From contig NZ_JAIQWW010000003.1 in NCBI RefSeq assembly GCF_020164455.1, positions 186,001-250,000 on the forward strand: a DNA stretch of 64,000 nt, given 5' to 3'. This DNA is from Phyllobacterium chamaecytisi. GTDB lineage: Bacteria; Pseudomonadota; Alphaproteobacteria; Rhizobiales; Rhizobiaceae. The notes beneath the pieces were generated by a model. The model saw nothing but the letters and a program-made list of their open reading frames with translations. It ran no database searches and was not told where the DNA came from. Shown in pieces: positions 32,351 to 41,718 of this stretch (within the stretch, counting starts at the first letter, position 1; every line of letters starts with the position of its first letter). The translations under genes and the position numbers were made by a program.

Positions 32351-35014
32351 ATGCTTGAATTCCCCACTACCGTTCGCACCACCTGCGCTTATTGCGGAGT
32401 GGGCTGCGGCGTTCTCGCCACAAGGGAGGAGAGCGGAGCGGTTCGCATCAAGGGTGATCCCCTGCACCCTGCCAATTTCGGGCGTCTTTGCTCGAAAGGC
32501 TCCGCTCTTGGCGAGACGCTCGATCTGGAGGGGCGGCTGCTCGAACCGCAGATAGGGGGCCAGCCCGCAAGCTGGGATACAGCGCTCGATCTCGTGGCAA
32601 GCCGCTTTACTGAAACCATAAGCGAACATGGCCCTGACAGCGTAGCCTTCTATGTCTCCGGCCAATTGCTGACCGAAGATTATTATGTCGCCAACAAGCT
32701 GATGAAGGGCTTTATCGGTTCGGCCAATATCGACACCAATTCGCGGCTGTGCATGTCGTCTTCGGTGGCGGGACACAGGCGCGCTTTCGGGTCGGATACG
32801 GTTCCCGGAACCTATGAGGATCTGGATCTCGCCGATCTCATCGTCCTGACGGGCTCCAATCTTGCCTGGTGCCATCCTGTGCTCTATCAGCGCATCGCCG
32901 CTGCAAAGGTCAGGCGTCCGGAGATGCGCGTCGTGCTTATCGATCCGCGCCGCACCGTGACCGCCGATATTGCCGACATGCATCTCAAAATAAAACCGGA
33001 TGGCGATACGGCATTGTTCGTCGGTCTGCTCGGGTTTCTCGCAGCGCAGGGCGCGGTCGAGCGGCATTATGTCGAGCGATACACGTCGGGGTTCGAGGCG
33101 GCATTGGCTATCGCCAACAGTCACGATCTGCGCAGCATTGCCGCACGGACCGGGATCTCTCCCGAAGAACTTCGTGCGTTTTTTGAACTGTTCACGCGAA
33201 CCGAGCGAAGCGTGACGGTTTACAGCCAGGGTGTGAACCAATCGGCCAGCGGCACCAACAAGGTCAATGCCATTATCAACTGCCATCTGGCAACGGGTCG
33301 CATCGGTCGTCCGGGTATGGGGCCGTTTTCGATCACCGGTCAGCCCAATGCCATGGGCGGCCGCGAGGTTGGCGGATTGGCGAACATGCTGGCGGGCCAT
33401 ATGCATCTGGAAAATGCCGGGCACCGCCAGCTCGTGCAGGCGTTCTGGGACGCTCCGACCATTGCGTCGAAGCCGGGACTGAAGGCTGTCGATCTTTTTG
33501 ATGCGGCGCGGGCAGGGAAGATCAAGGCGCTATGGATCATGGCGACCAATCCGGTGGATTCTATGCCGGAGGCGGATCTTGTCATCGAAGCCTTGAAAAC
33601 CTGTCCTTTCGTCGTTGTTTCCGACATCAATGCGATGACAGATACGACATGCTATGCCGATGTGCTTTTGCCGGCGGCCGGTTGGGGCGAGAAAGATGGC
33701 ACCGTCACAAACTCCGAGCGGTGCATTAGCCGGCAGCGTGCGTTCCTGCCGCTGCCGGGCGAGGCGAAGCCGGACTGGTGGATTGTTACACAGGTGGCCC
33801 GGCGCATGGGATTTGCCCCTGGTTTTCCATATGAAAGCGCAGCGCAGATTTTTGCCGAACATGCGGCGCTTTCGGGCCACGGAAATCACGGCACACGCGA
33901 CTTCGACATCAGCGCGCACTCCGCCATAGTAGACACGGACTACGATGCACTTTCGCCATTTCAATGGCCCCAGGGCAGGGATGAGCCCGCGACCGAAAAG
34001 CGCTTCTTCGGGCAAGGCGAGTTCTATACCGACGACCGCCGCGCCCGCTTCGTGGCGGTGCGACCGGCGAATGAGGAAGCAATCGATCCGCGCTTCGCCT
34101 TCACGCTGAATACCGGCCGTGTCCGCGATCATTGGCATACCATGACCCGCACAGGAAAAAGCGCGCGTCTTTCCGCCCACTTTGCCGAACCCTTTGCCGA
34201 GATCAATCCGCTCGATGCCGCAGAGCAGGGCATTGCCGACGCCAGTCTGGTCAAACTCGGTAACGATCATGGTAAGATCGTCGTCCGGGCATTGCTGACG
34301 GACCGGCAGGAGAGGGGCAATATCTTCGTGCCCATGCACTGGAACGGGCAATTTGCCGGCAATGCGCGGGTGGACAGGCTGGTTACCGCCAATGTCGATC
34401 CGGTTTCCGGGCAACCCGCTTTGAAGATGGCACGCGTCGCGGTCAAACCGTTCGCTGCCCGCTGGTATGGCTTTGCCGTATTGCATCATAAGCCTCTGCC
34501 CGATGCGGAATATTGGGCCTTGGCCAGGACGGACGGAGGCTACCGGCTCGAACTTGCCGGTCATAGCGTGCCTGGGGACTGGAGCGCCTTCGCGCGGAAC
34601 CTATTTCAGGCAGAGAGGGATATCGAATTGCTTGCCTATCACGATGCACACCAGGATCAGCATCGTATCGCGGCATTCGATGATGAGAGGCTGCTCGGCG
34701 CACTTTACGTGGCGCGCGAACCGGTGACTGTTTCGCGCAGCTGGGCCAGCGAACAACTGACACGGCAATTCACAGATGCGCGACAACGCTTCCAGCTTCT
34801 GGCGGGGCGACCGGGCAAGGATGTGCCGGACAAGGGTGCAATTGTCTGCGCCTGTTTCTCGGTCGGCTGTAACGAGATTGCCTCTGCCGCCCATGAGGGT
34901 TGCACGACTGTGGAAGCAATCGGCGAACGCCTGAAGGCCGGAACCAATTGCGGCTCCTGCCGCGCCGAAATCCGCGGAGTTATCGACGCATGCAAAATCG
35001 TTGCGGCGGAATGA
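32351..35014 (+). CDS. nasA: Assimilatory nitrate reductase catalytic subunit
   Basis: An 887-aa molybdopterin oxidoreductase reducing nitrate to nitrite in the cytosol. N-terminal [4Fe-4S] ligands are C12, C15, C19 and a fourth Cys in RLCSKG near residue 47. Mo-bisMGD domains follow, with STRLCMSSSVAGH-type NSRLCMSS and QPNAMGGREVGG segments and a C-terminal molydopterin-dinucleotide domain. The last 60 residues are a BFD-like [2Fe-2S] domain (VCACFSVGC...NCGSC) that receives electrons. No Tat signal, as expected for the assimilatory enzyme. ATG 32351 is one base after nirD. Confidence 0.95.
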   Translation: MLEFPTTVRTTCAYCGVGCGVLATREESGAVRIKGDPLHPANFGRLCSKGSALGETLDLEGRLLEPQIGGQPASWDTALDLVASRFTETISEHGPDSVAFYVSGQLLTEDYYVANKLMKGFIGSANIDTNSRLCMSSSVAGHRRAFGSDTVPGTYEDLDLADLIVLTGSNLAWCHPVLYQRIAAAKVRRPEMRVVLIDPRRTVTADIADMHLKIKPDGDTALFVGLLGFLAAQGAVERHYVERYTSGFEAALAIANSHDLRSIAARTGISPEELRAFFELFTRTERSVTVYSQGVNQSASGTNKVNAIINCHLATGRIGRPGMGPFSITGQPNAMGGREVGGLANMLAGHMHLENAGHRQLVQAFWDAPTIASKPGLKAVDLFDAARAGKIKALWIMATNPVDSMPEADLVIEALKTCPFVVVSDINAMTDTTCYADVLLPAAGWGEKDGTVTNSERCISRQRAFLPLPGEAKPDWWIVTQVARRMGFAPGFPYESAAQIFAEHAALSGHGNHGTRDFDISAHSAIVDTDYDALSPFQWPQGRDEPATEKRFFGQGEFYTDDRRARFVAVRPANEEAIDPRFAFTLNTGRVRDHWHTMTRTGKSARLSAHFAEPFAEINPLDAAEQGIADASLVKLGNDHGKIVVRALLTDRQERGNIFVPMHWNGQFAGNARVDRLVTANVDPVSGQPALKMARVAVKPFAARWYGFAVLHHKPLPDAEYWALARTDGGYRLELAGHSVPGDWSAFARNLFQAERDIELLAYHDAHQDQHRIAAFDDERLLGALYVAREPVTVSRSWASEQLTRQFTDARQRFQLLAGRPGKDVPDKGAIVCACFSVGCNEIASAAHEGCTTVEAIGERLKAGTNCGSCRAEIRGVIDACKIVAAE

Positions 35015-35059
35015 CGTCTGCCAACGGGTGTCCTGGCTGTTCGCGGCAACACTCTGCCG

Positions 35060-35494
35060 TTATCCGCAAGCAAAGAAAGTCGAATAAGCTCCGTACACAG
35101 AAACTCCGGCGTATCGCATGTTGGGCCGAAGCATGTTCGTGTTGTGACCTGCGGAATTCCTCCATCCAGAAAAAAGAGCCTGTGCACTTCTATATCTAAC
35201 ACCGACGTTTTCCGTACACACTCCACTCAGTCCGGCTGCTTTTGCTTGGGCTGATCTCTGGCGGAAGCCATCATGGCCGATAGTTCCCCGGGCCGCTTGC
35301 TCCCGGCTATGTTGCCGTGCCAGGGCTTTCAGCGTGCCATTGGCGGCCAGCGGCGATAGGCCATGGCTCGTCCTGTAGGAATTGATAAGCGTTAGCGTCT
35401 GGGGGCCAAAATCGCCCGCCATTGCGATGGGCTGTGTCGTACCTGCACATCCAGAAACCAGAACCGCAACTGCCATCGTGTGTAAGATTTTCAT
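35060..35494 (-). CDS. CAP-domain (SCP/PR1-like) lipoprotein
   Basis: A 144-aa exported protein with a lipobox LVSGCAG near residues 11-17, so probably a membrane-anchored lipoprotein. The remainder is a CAP domain: LINSYRTSHGLSPL at the start, ALARQHSREQA, IGHDGFRQRSAQA with the CAP His, and HNTNMLRPNMRYAGVSVYG at the end with the second His. Bacterial CAP proteins have no firmly known role. Start ATG 35494 is downstream of GGGGGAAA. It converges with nasA, 45 bp from its stop. Confidence 0.88.
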   Translation of the reverse strand: MKILHTMAVAVLVSGCAGTTQPIAMAGDFGPQTLTLINSYRTSHGLSPLAANGTLKALARQHSREQAARGTIGHDGFRQRSAQAKAAGLSGVCTENVGVRYRSAQALFSGWRNSAGHNTNMLRPNMRYAGVSVYGAYSTFFACG

Positions 35495-35760
35495 TCTCGG
35501 ATTTCCCCCTGTGTCGTTTACTACGGCTTGAGACACTGTTGCGGCAGGGCCGCAATCAAACTTGAACCCACCCTTTTACATGTGTCTGAGGCATAAGAAT
35601 GGTTATGGAACTACGGTTCTCGCTAGAAGCATAGACCGGCAATCCCAGCGAGCTCCCGAAAGAAGACGGCATTTGAAGCCCTGTAGTCATCGATAAGATA
35701 TCCAAGCATGGTTGATTGTCACACAAAAGGATGGATAGTCACCAGGATGGAGAGCCGAAA

Positions 35761-36102
35761 ATGAAGCCCAACGATGACGACGAACACCTGATAGAAACGC
35801 TTTTCCGCAATGGCACGATTACCGTCGTGGGTGTGGTGCTTTCATTTTCCCTGGGCTTTCTTACGCAGTGGGCCAGCAATCCAATACCGTGGAGACTTAC
35901 CGACCTGCCGACGCTGGTGGTCATAGCTATAGGTATCGTCTTTCAACTGCGTTCCCTCGCTTTACTTTTGCAAACGTCGTCACTGAAAAAAGTCGTCTAC
36001 GACAAGGCAAGTCGGCTGTTTCTGAATGGCGTGATCATCACCGGGGCCGGCGTTTTTCTGGCGATCCTCATCGACACGTTCCGGTTGCTGATGGAGCGTT
36101 AA
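35761..36102 (+). CDS. Hypothetical small membrane protein
   Basis: A 113-aa protein beginning with an acidic N-terminus (KPNDDDEHLIE), then three hydrophobic stretches at about 20-38, 50-72 and 90-108. There is no recognised domain. GGAGAG before ATG 35761 favours this start; the upstream in-phase ATG 35731 has its A/G-rich stretch too close to act as a ribosome site. The preceding 266 bp (35495-35760) hold no other gene that I can support. Confidence 0.6.
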   Translation: MKPNDDDEHLIETLFRNGTITVVGVVLSFSLGFLTQWASNPIPWRLTDLPTLVVIAIGIVFQLRSLALLLQTSSLKKVVYDKASRLFLNGVIITGAGVFLAILIDTFRLLMER

Positions 36103-36185
36103 CCGACACTTGCGATTGAGCGGTTCCGCCTCTTGATTTGCAACCAGCTGCCTGTTGTGTTGCCGGTCACTAAGGAGACCCTTCA

Positions 36186-36461
36186 ATGCGATTAGAGACT
36201 GACTTTCCCGATCACCGCAACGGCCGATTTTCACGCGAACCTGTGCCATCCCATTGGCCCCGGAACGTAAGGCAACTATCGCTGAAAGGCAGTGCTTTGT
36301 TCGGCATCAATGAAGAGACCGGCAATCTCTATTGGGATGGCAAGTTGATCCAGACCTCCAATCGGCTCGGCAATTTTGAGCGGGGCCTCGGTATTGTCCT
36401 GACCACAGCGATTGTTGTGATGGCCATACTTGATGCTGCAGGGTTCTTTTTCGGCCATTAG
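36186..36461 (+). CDS. Hypothetical single-pass membrane protein
   Basis: A 91-aa protein. The first 60 residues are soluble and charged, with NEETGNLYWDGKLI in the middle; residues about 66-88 form one TM helix ending FFFGH. AAGGAG seven bases before ATG 36186 is a strong ribosome site. I recognise no family by name. The Y-W-D-G-K-x-I pattern looks like a small conserved domain of rhizobial membrane proteins, but that is only an impression. Confidence 0.6.
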   Translation: MRLETDFPDHRNGRFSREPVPSHWPRNVRQLSLKGSALFGINEETGNLYWDGKLIQTSNRLGNFERGLGIVLTTAIVVMAILDAAGFFFGH

Positions 36462-36573
36462 TTGCCTTCGGACAAGGACGGGACCCCGTTTTCATTCTTT
36501 GTTTCGAATAGAACGGTCACTCTCGGTGTTATTGGCACACACCCCTCGTGAAGTGTTGTTAGCGGAGGATAGT

Positions 36574-36963
36574 ATGGAAGGTTTTCAGGCCCCCGTCGCG
36601 CTACTGGCCAGGCTGTTTCTTGCTTATATCTTTGTCATGGAAGGCTGGGGCAAGATTGCCGACTATGCCGGTACTGCCGCGTATATGGAGACCAACGGTG
36701 TTTCAGCCAAGCTGTTGCCGCTCGTCATCCTAACCGAACTCGGTGGTGGGGTTCTCGTCGCTGCCGGTTTCATGACCCGCTATGCTGCTGTCGCGCTTGC
36801 CGGGTTCTGTCTGTTAACGGCTCTTTTGTTTCACACAGACTTTGGAAATCTCGAACAATTGATCAATTTTAACAAGAACATCGCCATTGCTGGCGGGTTT
36901 TTAGCTTTGTTGGCTTTTGGTCCGGGTGCGTGGTCAGTCGATGCATGGCGGAAACGAGGCTAA
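36574..36963 (+). CDS. DoxX-family membrane protein
   Basis: A 129-aa DoxX/YqjF-type protein with four TM segments (about 8-24, 46-66, 72-92 and 103-121). The DoxX pattern is seen in [18 protein letters not shown] and [25 protein letters not shown] before ATG 36574 sets the start; the in-phase extension upstream has no support. The function of the family is loosely tied to thiosulfate:quinone oxidation and redox stress. Its stop overlaps the convergent amino acid ABC ATPase stop by four bases. Confidence 0.85.
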   Translation: MEGFQAPVALLARLFLAYIFVMEGWGKIADYAGTAAYMETNGVSAKLLPLVILTELGGGVLVAAGFMTRYAAVALAGFCLLTALLFHTDFGNLEQLINFNKNIAIAGGFLALLAFGPGAWSVDAWRKRG

Positions 36964-37736
36964 CGCTCCCCGAAACTCGATGTTTTGAGAAATTCGGAAA
37001 GCCGTTCGCTCTTCGGCTTGTGAAACATTTCGCGCGGGTTCCCCTCTTCACCGATCCGCCCCTGGTTCATGAAGATGACGCGGTTGGAGACCTCGTAAGC
37101 AAACCGCATCTCGTGGGTGACGAGCAGCATGCTCATGCCGTCCTGAGCCAGCGACTTGATGACCTGCAAGACCTCGTTCACAAGCTCGGGATCGAGCGCT
37201 GATGTCACTTCGTCGAAGAGCATCAATCTGGGGTTCATGGCGATGGCACGCGCGATCGCCACGCGCTGCTGCTGGCCGCCAGAAAGCTGGCCGGGGAAAT
37301 GATCTGCGCGGGCCAGGAGACCGACACGATCGAGCCATTTCTCGGCAATAGATCGTGCTTCGTCTTTGCTCAACTTCTTTACCTTCATCAGCCCGAGCAT
37401 AACGTTGCGGGCAGCGCTCATATGCGGGAAAAGGTTGAATTGCTGAAAGGCCATACCGGTCAATGCCCGCTGGCGCGCGATCTCCTTTTCCTTCTTACGG
37501 CGGCGCTGTCCACCTAGCGTCTCATAGCCGATCTCCTCGCCGTCGATGCTGATTGTGCCGCCCTGGAATTCCTCCAGCATGTTGATACACCGCAGCATGG
37601 TCGTCTTGCCGGAGCCACTCGATCCGATGATGCTGATGACGTCGCCTTGCGCCATGGTGCAATCAACGCCTTTTAGTACTTCGACATCGCCGTAGCTTTT
37701 GTGCAGGTCGCGGATTTCCAGAAGATGGTTTGGCAT
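36960..37736 (-). CDS. Polar amino acid ABC transporter ATP-binding protein
   Basis: A 258-aa ATPase of the HisP/GlnQ group. Walker A is GSSGSGKTT near 37-45, the signature is [14 protein letters not shown], Walker B is [14 protein letters not shown], followed by the H-loop LVTHEM. The family's extended Q-loop region ([19 protein letters not shown]) is present. ATG 37736 is 10 bases from the upstream permease stop at 37747. Last gene of a four-gene receptor-permease-permease-ATPase operon. Confidence 0.94.
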   Translation of the reverse strand: MPNHLLEIRDLHKSYGDVEVLKGVDCTMAQGDVISIIGSSGSGKTTMLRCINMLEEFQGGTISIDGEEIGYETLGGQRRRKKEKEIARQRALTGMAFQQFNLFPHMSAARNVMLGLMKVKKLSKDEARSIAEKWLDRVGLLARADHFPGQLSGGQQQRVAIARAIAMNPRLMLFDEVTSALDPELVNEVLQVIKSLAQDGMSMLLVTHEMRFAYEVSNRVIFMNQGRIGEEGNPREMFHKPKSERLSEFLKTSSFGER

Positions 37737-37746
37737 CGTTATCGCC

Positions 37747-38409
37747 TCAGGACGGAATAGCGGTCTTGCGTTCGACATACCGGCCGAAACGCTCGATGGC
37801 ATAATTGATGATGAAATAGAGAAAGCCGGCGAAGAAATAGAACTCGAGGCTGAGAAACGATCGCGAGATAATTTCTTGCGTACGCAGAAGCAACTCGGCA
37901 ACGCCGATGATGGAGAGCAATGTCGATGCCTTGACCATTTCTGCGGCCGTATTCACCCAGGCAGGCAGAACCTGGCGCAGCGCTTGCGGCCCGAGCACAT
38001 AGGCAAAGGTTTGCGGGAACGTCAGGCCGATCGCCTTGGCGGCTTCCGTCTGGCCCTTTGGGATGGCTTGCAGCGCTCCTCGGACTATCTCTCCGACATG
38101 GGAACTGCAGAACACAGCGAGAGCCAATACGCCGGCCTGAAACGGGCTGAGATCAAGGCCAATGGTACTGAGCACATAGTAACTTGCCAGCACGAGAACC
38201 AGAACCGGCGTACCGCGAATGAAATCCGTATAGCCGCGCACGATCCAGCGCAGCGGCCGAACGCCATAGGTCAGAGCAAGACCGACAAATATTCCAAGCA
38301 ACGTGCCGAAGCAAATTGCCAACAGGGAAATCGAAATGGTGAAACCGAGACCCTTGAGGATCGGTATGCGGGCCAGCCAGAGAATATCGAGGAAATGAGC
38401 AATGTCCAT
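37747..38409 (-). CDS. Polar amino acid ABC transporter permease (second)
   Basis: A 220-aa HisM/GlnP-type permease with about five TM helices. The coupling motif is [27 protein letters not shown], and the family's [10 protein letters not shown] follows the second TM. Tandem ATG codons at 38412 and 38409 overlap the stop region of the preceding permease; GAGG spacing favours the second. It probably forms a heterodimer with the permease at 38414. Confidence 0.93.
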   Translation of the reverse strand: MDIAHFLDILWLARIPILKGLGFTISISLLAICFGTLLGIFVGLALTYGVRPLRWIVRGYTDFIRGTPVLVLVLASYYVLSTIGLDLSPFQAGVLALAVFCSSHVGEIVRGALQAIPKGQTEAAKAIGLTFPQTFAYVLGPQALRQVLPAWVNTAAEMVKASTLLSIIGVAELLLRTQEIISRSFLSLEFYFFAGFLYFIINYAIERFGRYVERKTAIPS

Positions 38410-38413
38410 CATC

Positions 38414-39076
38414 TCACCTCGGCACTGACAGGCGACGCTCGAGAGCACGCATCAACGCGGCGAGGATCGAACAGGTTATAACGTACAGGCAGCTGGCGAC
38501 GATCCAGGTCTCAATGACACGGAAGGTCTCGACATTGATCTTGCGTGCCTCGAAAGTCAGCTCCGGAACGGCGATCGCCGCCGCGAGTGACGTATCCTTG
38601 AACAGCGAGATGATTGTACTGCTCAGCGACGGCAAGACATTGCGGAACATCAGCGGCGCGATGATCGAGGTCTGAATCTGGATTTCCGTAAGGCCGATGG
38701 CGAGCCCCGCTTCTCGCAGCCCAACAGGAATTGACAACAGACCTGCGCGGAAAACCTCTGCAAGATACGCGCCGGAATAAAGTGCGAGCGTGAAAACGAA
38801 ACTCTCGATCTTGCCTAGCCGGAAGCCCAGCTGTGGCAGCGCGAAATAGGTGAAGAGAACAAGCACGAGGATCGGCGTGTTGCGGATGATCGTCACGTAA
38901 ATTCCGGCTGGACGCCGCGCAAAGCCGTTCTTCGATATCAGACAGAATGCCGTGAACAGGCCAATCGCTGCACCAATCAGGATTGCACCAAAGGCCAGGG
39001 CGAGGCTGAGCGCCAGCCCTTCGAGCAGAAGATCGAAGCTTCGCCACACTGCAGCAAAATTCAGCGTATAACCCAT
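38414..39076 (-). CDS. Polar amino acid ABC transporter permease (first)
   Basis: A 220-aa permease of the same family. Seen: IIRNTPILVLVLFTYFALP after TM2, and coupling motif GLREAGLAIGLTEIQIQTSIIAPLMFRNVLP. The pair of different permeases suggests a GltJK- or HisQM-type transporter. It lies 68 bp after the receptor gene, with a hairpin between. Confidence 0.93.
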   Translation of the reverse strand: MGYTLNFAAVWRSFDLLLEGLALSLALAFGAILIGAAIGLFTAFCLISKNGFARRPAGIYVTIIRNTPILVLVLFTYFALPQLGFRLGKIESFVFTLALYSGAYLAEVFRAGLLSIPVGLREAGLAIGLTEIQIQTSIIAPLMFRNVLPSLSSTIISLFKDTSLAAAIAVPELTFEARKINVETFRVIETWIVASCLYVITCSILAALMRALERRLSVPR

Positions 39077-39107
39077 GATGTTCCTGTTATCCGGAACGAG
39101 AAGGAAA

Positions 39108-39131
39108 CGGCTCCGGAAATTTCCGAAGCCG
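39108..39131 (-). terminator. Intra-operon hairpin after the amino acid receptor gene
   Basis: CGGCTCCGGAAA (39108-39119) and TTTCCGAAGCCG (39120-39131) are complementary apart from one position that becomes a G-U wobble in the minus-strand RNA. No T-tract follows. It is 14 nt after the receptor stop, a place where stem-loops typically raise receptor over permease expression. Confidence 0.5.
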
Positions 39132-39144
39132 CAGCGTGATCGCG

Positions 39145-39990
39145 TTACTTGTATTCGACCGGGAAGCCGATTTGCGGGGGCGTCAGATCCTTGCCGAACC
39201 AGGTTTTGAACGATTTCGCATAGAAGTCGAACTCAACACCGGTCATTGCTTCGTGTAGCGCAGTGTTGACGAAGTTCAGCCAATCCTGATCGCCACGCTT
39301 GACGCCGCAGGCATAGGTCTGCGGATTCCAGCCATAGCCGGCATCCTTGTAGCGGCCCTGGTTCTGGGTCATGTACCACGCAAGCGACGACTGATCTGTC
39401 GCCGCCGCGTCTGCCCGACCGGACTCAAGAGCCTGATAGATAAGGTCGACGGATTCGTATTGGTCGACCTTGGCTTCCGGCAGAGCTGCATGAACCATGC
39501 TTTCAGCATAGACATTCTGTAGAACGGAGATCGTGACCGCCGAGCCGGCAGCTTTCAGCGCGGCATAATCGGCATATTTGCTGTCGGCCTTGAGCATGAG
39601 ACCAACACCTTCCCGGTAGTAAGGAATGGTGAAAGCGATCTGCTGTGCCCGTTCGCCTGTCACCGTCATGAACTGGCAGGTGATGTCGACTTTGTCCGTT
39701 GTGATATTCGGAATGCGCGCGTCGGAAGATTGATTGACGAATTCGATCTTCTCCGGGTCATTAAACAGAGCTTTGGCGATGATATGACCCATGTCGACGT
39801 CAAAACCCTGAAGCTTGTCGTCTACGCTCTTGAAATGCCATGGCGCATTGGTGCTGCCGGTGCCGAGGACCAGATGACCCCGGGCCAGAACCTCATCCAG
39901 TTTGCTTTTGGTTTCCTGTGCGAACGCCGTAAGTGAAGGCAGCATCGCGAATGCGGCTACAGCGGCCGCTACACGCAGTCGGTTGGTCAT
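39145..39990 (-). CDS. Polar amino acid ABC transporter substrate-binding protein
   Basis: A 281-aa periplasmic receptor (SBP_bac_3). The signal peptide ends near residue 24 (AFA|QE). Family landmarks: GHLVLGTGSTNAPWHF, GFDVDMGHIIAKAL, and DAAATDQSSLAWYM near the pocket. The KVDITCQFMTVTGERAQQIAFT segment holds the usual amino-acid-binding Arg in the form of GERA. The ligand cannot be read out; the relatives bind glutamate, aspartate or cystine. First gene of the operon. Confidence 0.92.
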   Translation of the reverse strand: MTNRLRVAAAVAAFAMLPSLTAFAQETKSKLDEVLARGHLVLGTGSTNAPWHFKSVDDKLQGFDVDMGHIIAKALFNDPEKIEFVNQSSDARIPNITTDKVDITCQFMTVTGERAQQIAFTIPYYREGVGLMLKADSKYADYAALKAAGSAVTISVLQNVYAESMVHAALPEAKVDQYESVDLIYQALESGRADAAATDQSSLAWYMTQNQGRYKDAGYGWNPQTYACGVKRGDQDWLNFVNTALHEAMTGVEFDFYAKSFKTWFGKDLTPPQIGFPVEYK

Positions 39991-40028
39991 CTTCGTTCCC
40001 CTATTCGTCTAGCGAATGTTTTCATTAT

Positions 40029-40066
40029 GATCCATTATTATGGAATATAGTACCTAATAATGGATC
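40029..40066. promoter_or_regulatory. Inverted repeat upstream of the amino acid ABC operon
   Basis: GATCCATTATTA (40029-40040) and TAATAATGGATC (40055-40066) are perfect 12-bp inverted repeats with a 14-nt spacer, 39 bp upstream of the receptor start. The left arm also starts an internal near-palindrome with the ATGGA that follows. Likely a dimeric regulator operator, regulator unknown. Confidence 0.6.
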
Positions 40067-40159
40067 GCCAATAGAATGACAGCGGCTTCGACTTGTCAAG
40101 GGTCCTTGAACGATGATGAACTCGACTGTTTTATTTACATGCTGTGGGCGATAAAACAG

Positions 40160-40191
40160 AAAGCCCGCATCAGCGGCTGATGCGGGCTTTT
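40160..40191. terminator. Strong bidirectional-looking terminator
   Basis: AAAGCCCGCATCAG (40160-40173) and CTGATGCGGGCTTT (40177-40190) form a perfect 14-bp stem with loop CGG, flanked by A and T runs. It follows the DUF892 stop on the minus strand by 17 nt and insulates it from the amino acid operon promoter. Confidence 0.85.
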
Positions 40192-40207
40192 GCAGAATGG
40201 CACTAAA

Positions 40208-40711
40208 TCAGGCCGCTGCGGCGTTGACCCGGCTTTCAGCCATAGCTGTCAATGCCTTGTCCGTATTCATTTCTTCCTGGAGATTCTGCTGGAGCAGCGC
40301 CGCACAGTCGTTACGCCCGAGCTGTTTTGCCCAAGCGACAAGGGTACCATAGCGCGTGATCTCGTAATGTTCGACCGCCTGCCCGGCGGCGATGAGCGCA
40401 GCATCCAGAACCTGATCGTCATCGACCTCGCCCGAGACATCATCGGCTTCCTCGAGAATGCCATCGATCGCTGGGCAATTGACGCCAGCAATGTCTACTC
40501 CATGTAATTTGAACACTTGTTCCAGACGATCGATCTGCATCTCGGTCTCCTGAAGGTGTTTCTCGAAACCGTTCTTCAACTCCTGATCGGAAGCCTTGTC
40601 GATCATTTCGGGCAGAGCCTTCACGATCTGGTTTTCCGCATAGTAGATGTCACGCAGCGTATGGACGAAGAGATCGTCCATCGTCTTGATATCTTTGGAA
40701 AAAAATCCCAT
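40208..40711 (-). CDS. DUF892 (YciE-type) ferritin-like protein
   Basis: A 167-aa four-helix protein of the DUF892/YciE family. Helices carry IYYAENQIVKALPEM, KNGFEKHLQETEMQIDRLEQVF, AAGQAVEHYEITRYGTL and NLQEEMNTDKALTA, with the Glu/His residues of a ferritin-like di-metal site. Family members respond to osmotic or oxidative stress. GGAGGA before ATG 40711 excludes the upstream TTG. Monocistronic with its own terminator. Confidence 0.92.
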   Translation of the reverse strand: MGFFSKDIKTMDDLFVHTLRDIYYAENQIVKALPEMIDKASDQELKNGFEKHLQETEMQIDRLEQVFKLHGVDIAGVNCPAIDGILEEADDVSGEVDDDQVLDAALIAAGQAVEHYEITRYGTLVAWAKQLGRNDCAALLQQNLQEEMNTDKALTAMAESRVNAAAA

Positions 40712-40836
40712 GTCGTCCTCCTGGTTGGCCACAGCTACCCCTTCGACAGCTTTGCAGCTTCCGCAAAAAGTAGCTCGCTCACTTGGTTTACAGGGAAGTA
40801 ACGATGGGTCGGACGAATGGTTCCTTGCCCGATAAA

Positions 40837-41718
40837 CTACAGTCGCACGGGCGGATCGAACCGGCCTTTGCCGGCAACTTCCACCAGATACGTCTTTCCC
40901 GCATCGGGATCGCTCTGGTGCATGGCGTCACTCATTTCGTGGTAAGCCGTTGTCACAATGAGGTTGGCACTGTCTTCACTGATAAATGCCGGGCAGGATG
41001 GCTGGCAGACCGGTATTTCGATCGAACGGAGCCGCTTTCCCGCCGGCGAAAAGACATTAATGCAGGAGCCTCCCCAGCAAGCATTCCACAAACTTCCTTC
41101 GGCATCGACCACGGACCCATCGACGCCGCCCTTCTCCTTATGCTGGTAGAACAACACGGGTTCACCGATAGGAAGGCCTGTCTTCGGATCGGTGTCGACG
41201 CGCCAAATGATGTTCTTGCCGGTGTCAGCAAAATAGGAAATACGGCCATCCGGCGAAAAACAGATCGAGTTGGGAATCGATATATCGCTGAATAATTTGC
41301 GCAATTTGCCTTGGCGATACCAATAGATCGAGCCGGCTCCCTTCTGTGTCTTTCCCATTGTGCTGACCCAAAACGCTCCAGCGGGATGAACGCGCGCGTC
41401 GTTGGACCGGGTGGCAGGATTGTCAGCCTCGATCGGCTGATGCATCGTTGTATGCCCGGTCTGTCGGTCGCGGATGAAGAGCCCGGTTTCGGTAGCAATC
41501 AGTTGCCGCTTCTCATCGATGACAGCAAGGGCGCTCGCCATTTGCCCAAGAGCATGAACTTTGGCCGTACCGCCAGCCAAAGGCTTCTCGAACAGACGGC
41601 CGGTGACAATATCGAACCACCACGCGGTCTTCGTCAGCGGATCATAGCCGGGCCCTTCGCCGAGCTGGACGGGCTCATCGTGGAACAGACTGATCTTCGG
41701 TTGCTGCACAATCACCAC
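40837..41718 (-). CDS. SMP-30/gluconolactonase-family lactonase
   Basis: A 293-aa six-bladed beta-propeller of the SMP-30 family, hydrolysing sugar-acid lactones. Metal-site residues: Glu in LGEGPGYD (about 21), Asn in RSNDARVHP (about 105), Asn in SIPNSICFSPDG (about 150) and Asp in GVDGSVVDAEG (about 200). It starts at GTG 41718, overlapping the dgoA stop by seven bases. In this operon it would open the lactone made by the SDR dehydrogenase. It is the last gene of the operon; the exact lactone is inferred from neighbours. Confidence 0.9.
   Translation of the reverse strand: MVIVQQPKISLFHDEPVQLGEGPGYDPLTKTAWWFDIVTGRLFEKPLAGGTAKVHALGQMASALAVIDEKRQLIATETGLFIRDRQTGHTTMHQPIEADNPATRSNDARVHPAGAFWVSTMGKTQKGAGSIYWYRQGKLRKLFSDISIPNSICFSPDGRISYFADTGKNIIWRVDTDPKTGLPIGEPVLFYQHKEKGGVDGSVVDAEGSLWNACWGGSCINVFSPAGKRLRSIEIPVCQPSCPAFISEDSANLIVTTAYHEMSDAMHQSDPDAGKTYLVEVAGKGRFDPPVRL

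Noticed and set aside
32273-33424. 383-codon frame antisense to nasA
   Set aside because: It is opposite the [4Fe-4S] and molybdopterin regions of nasA, with no start signals of its own.
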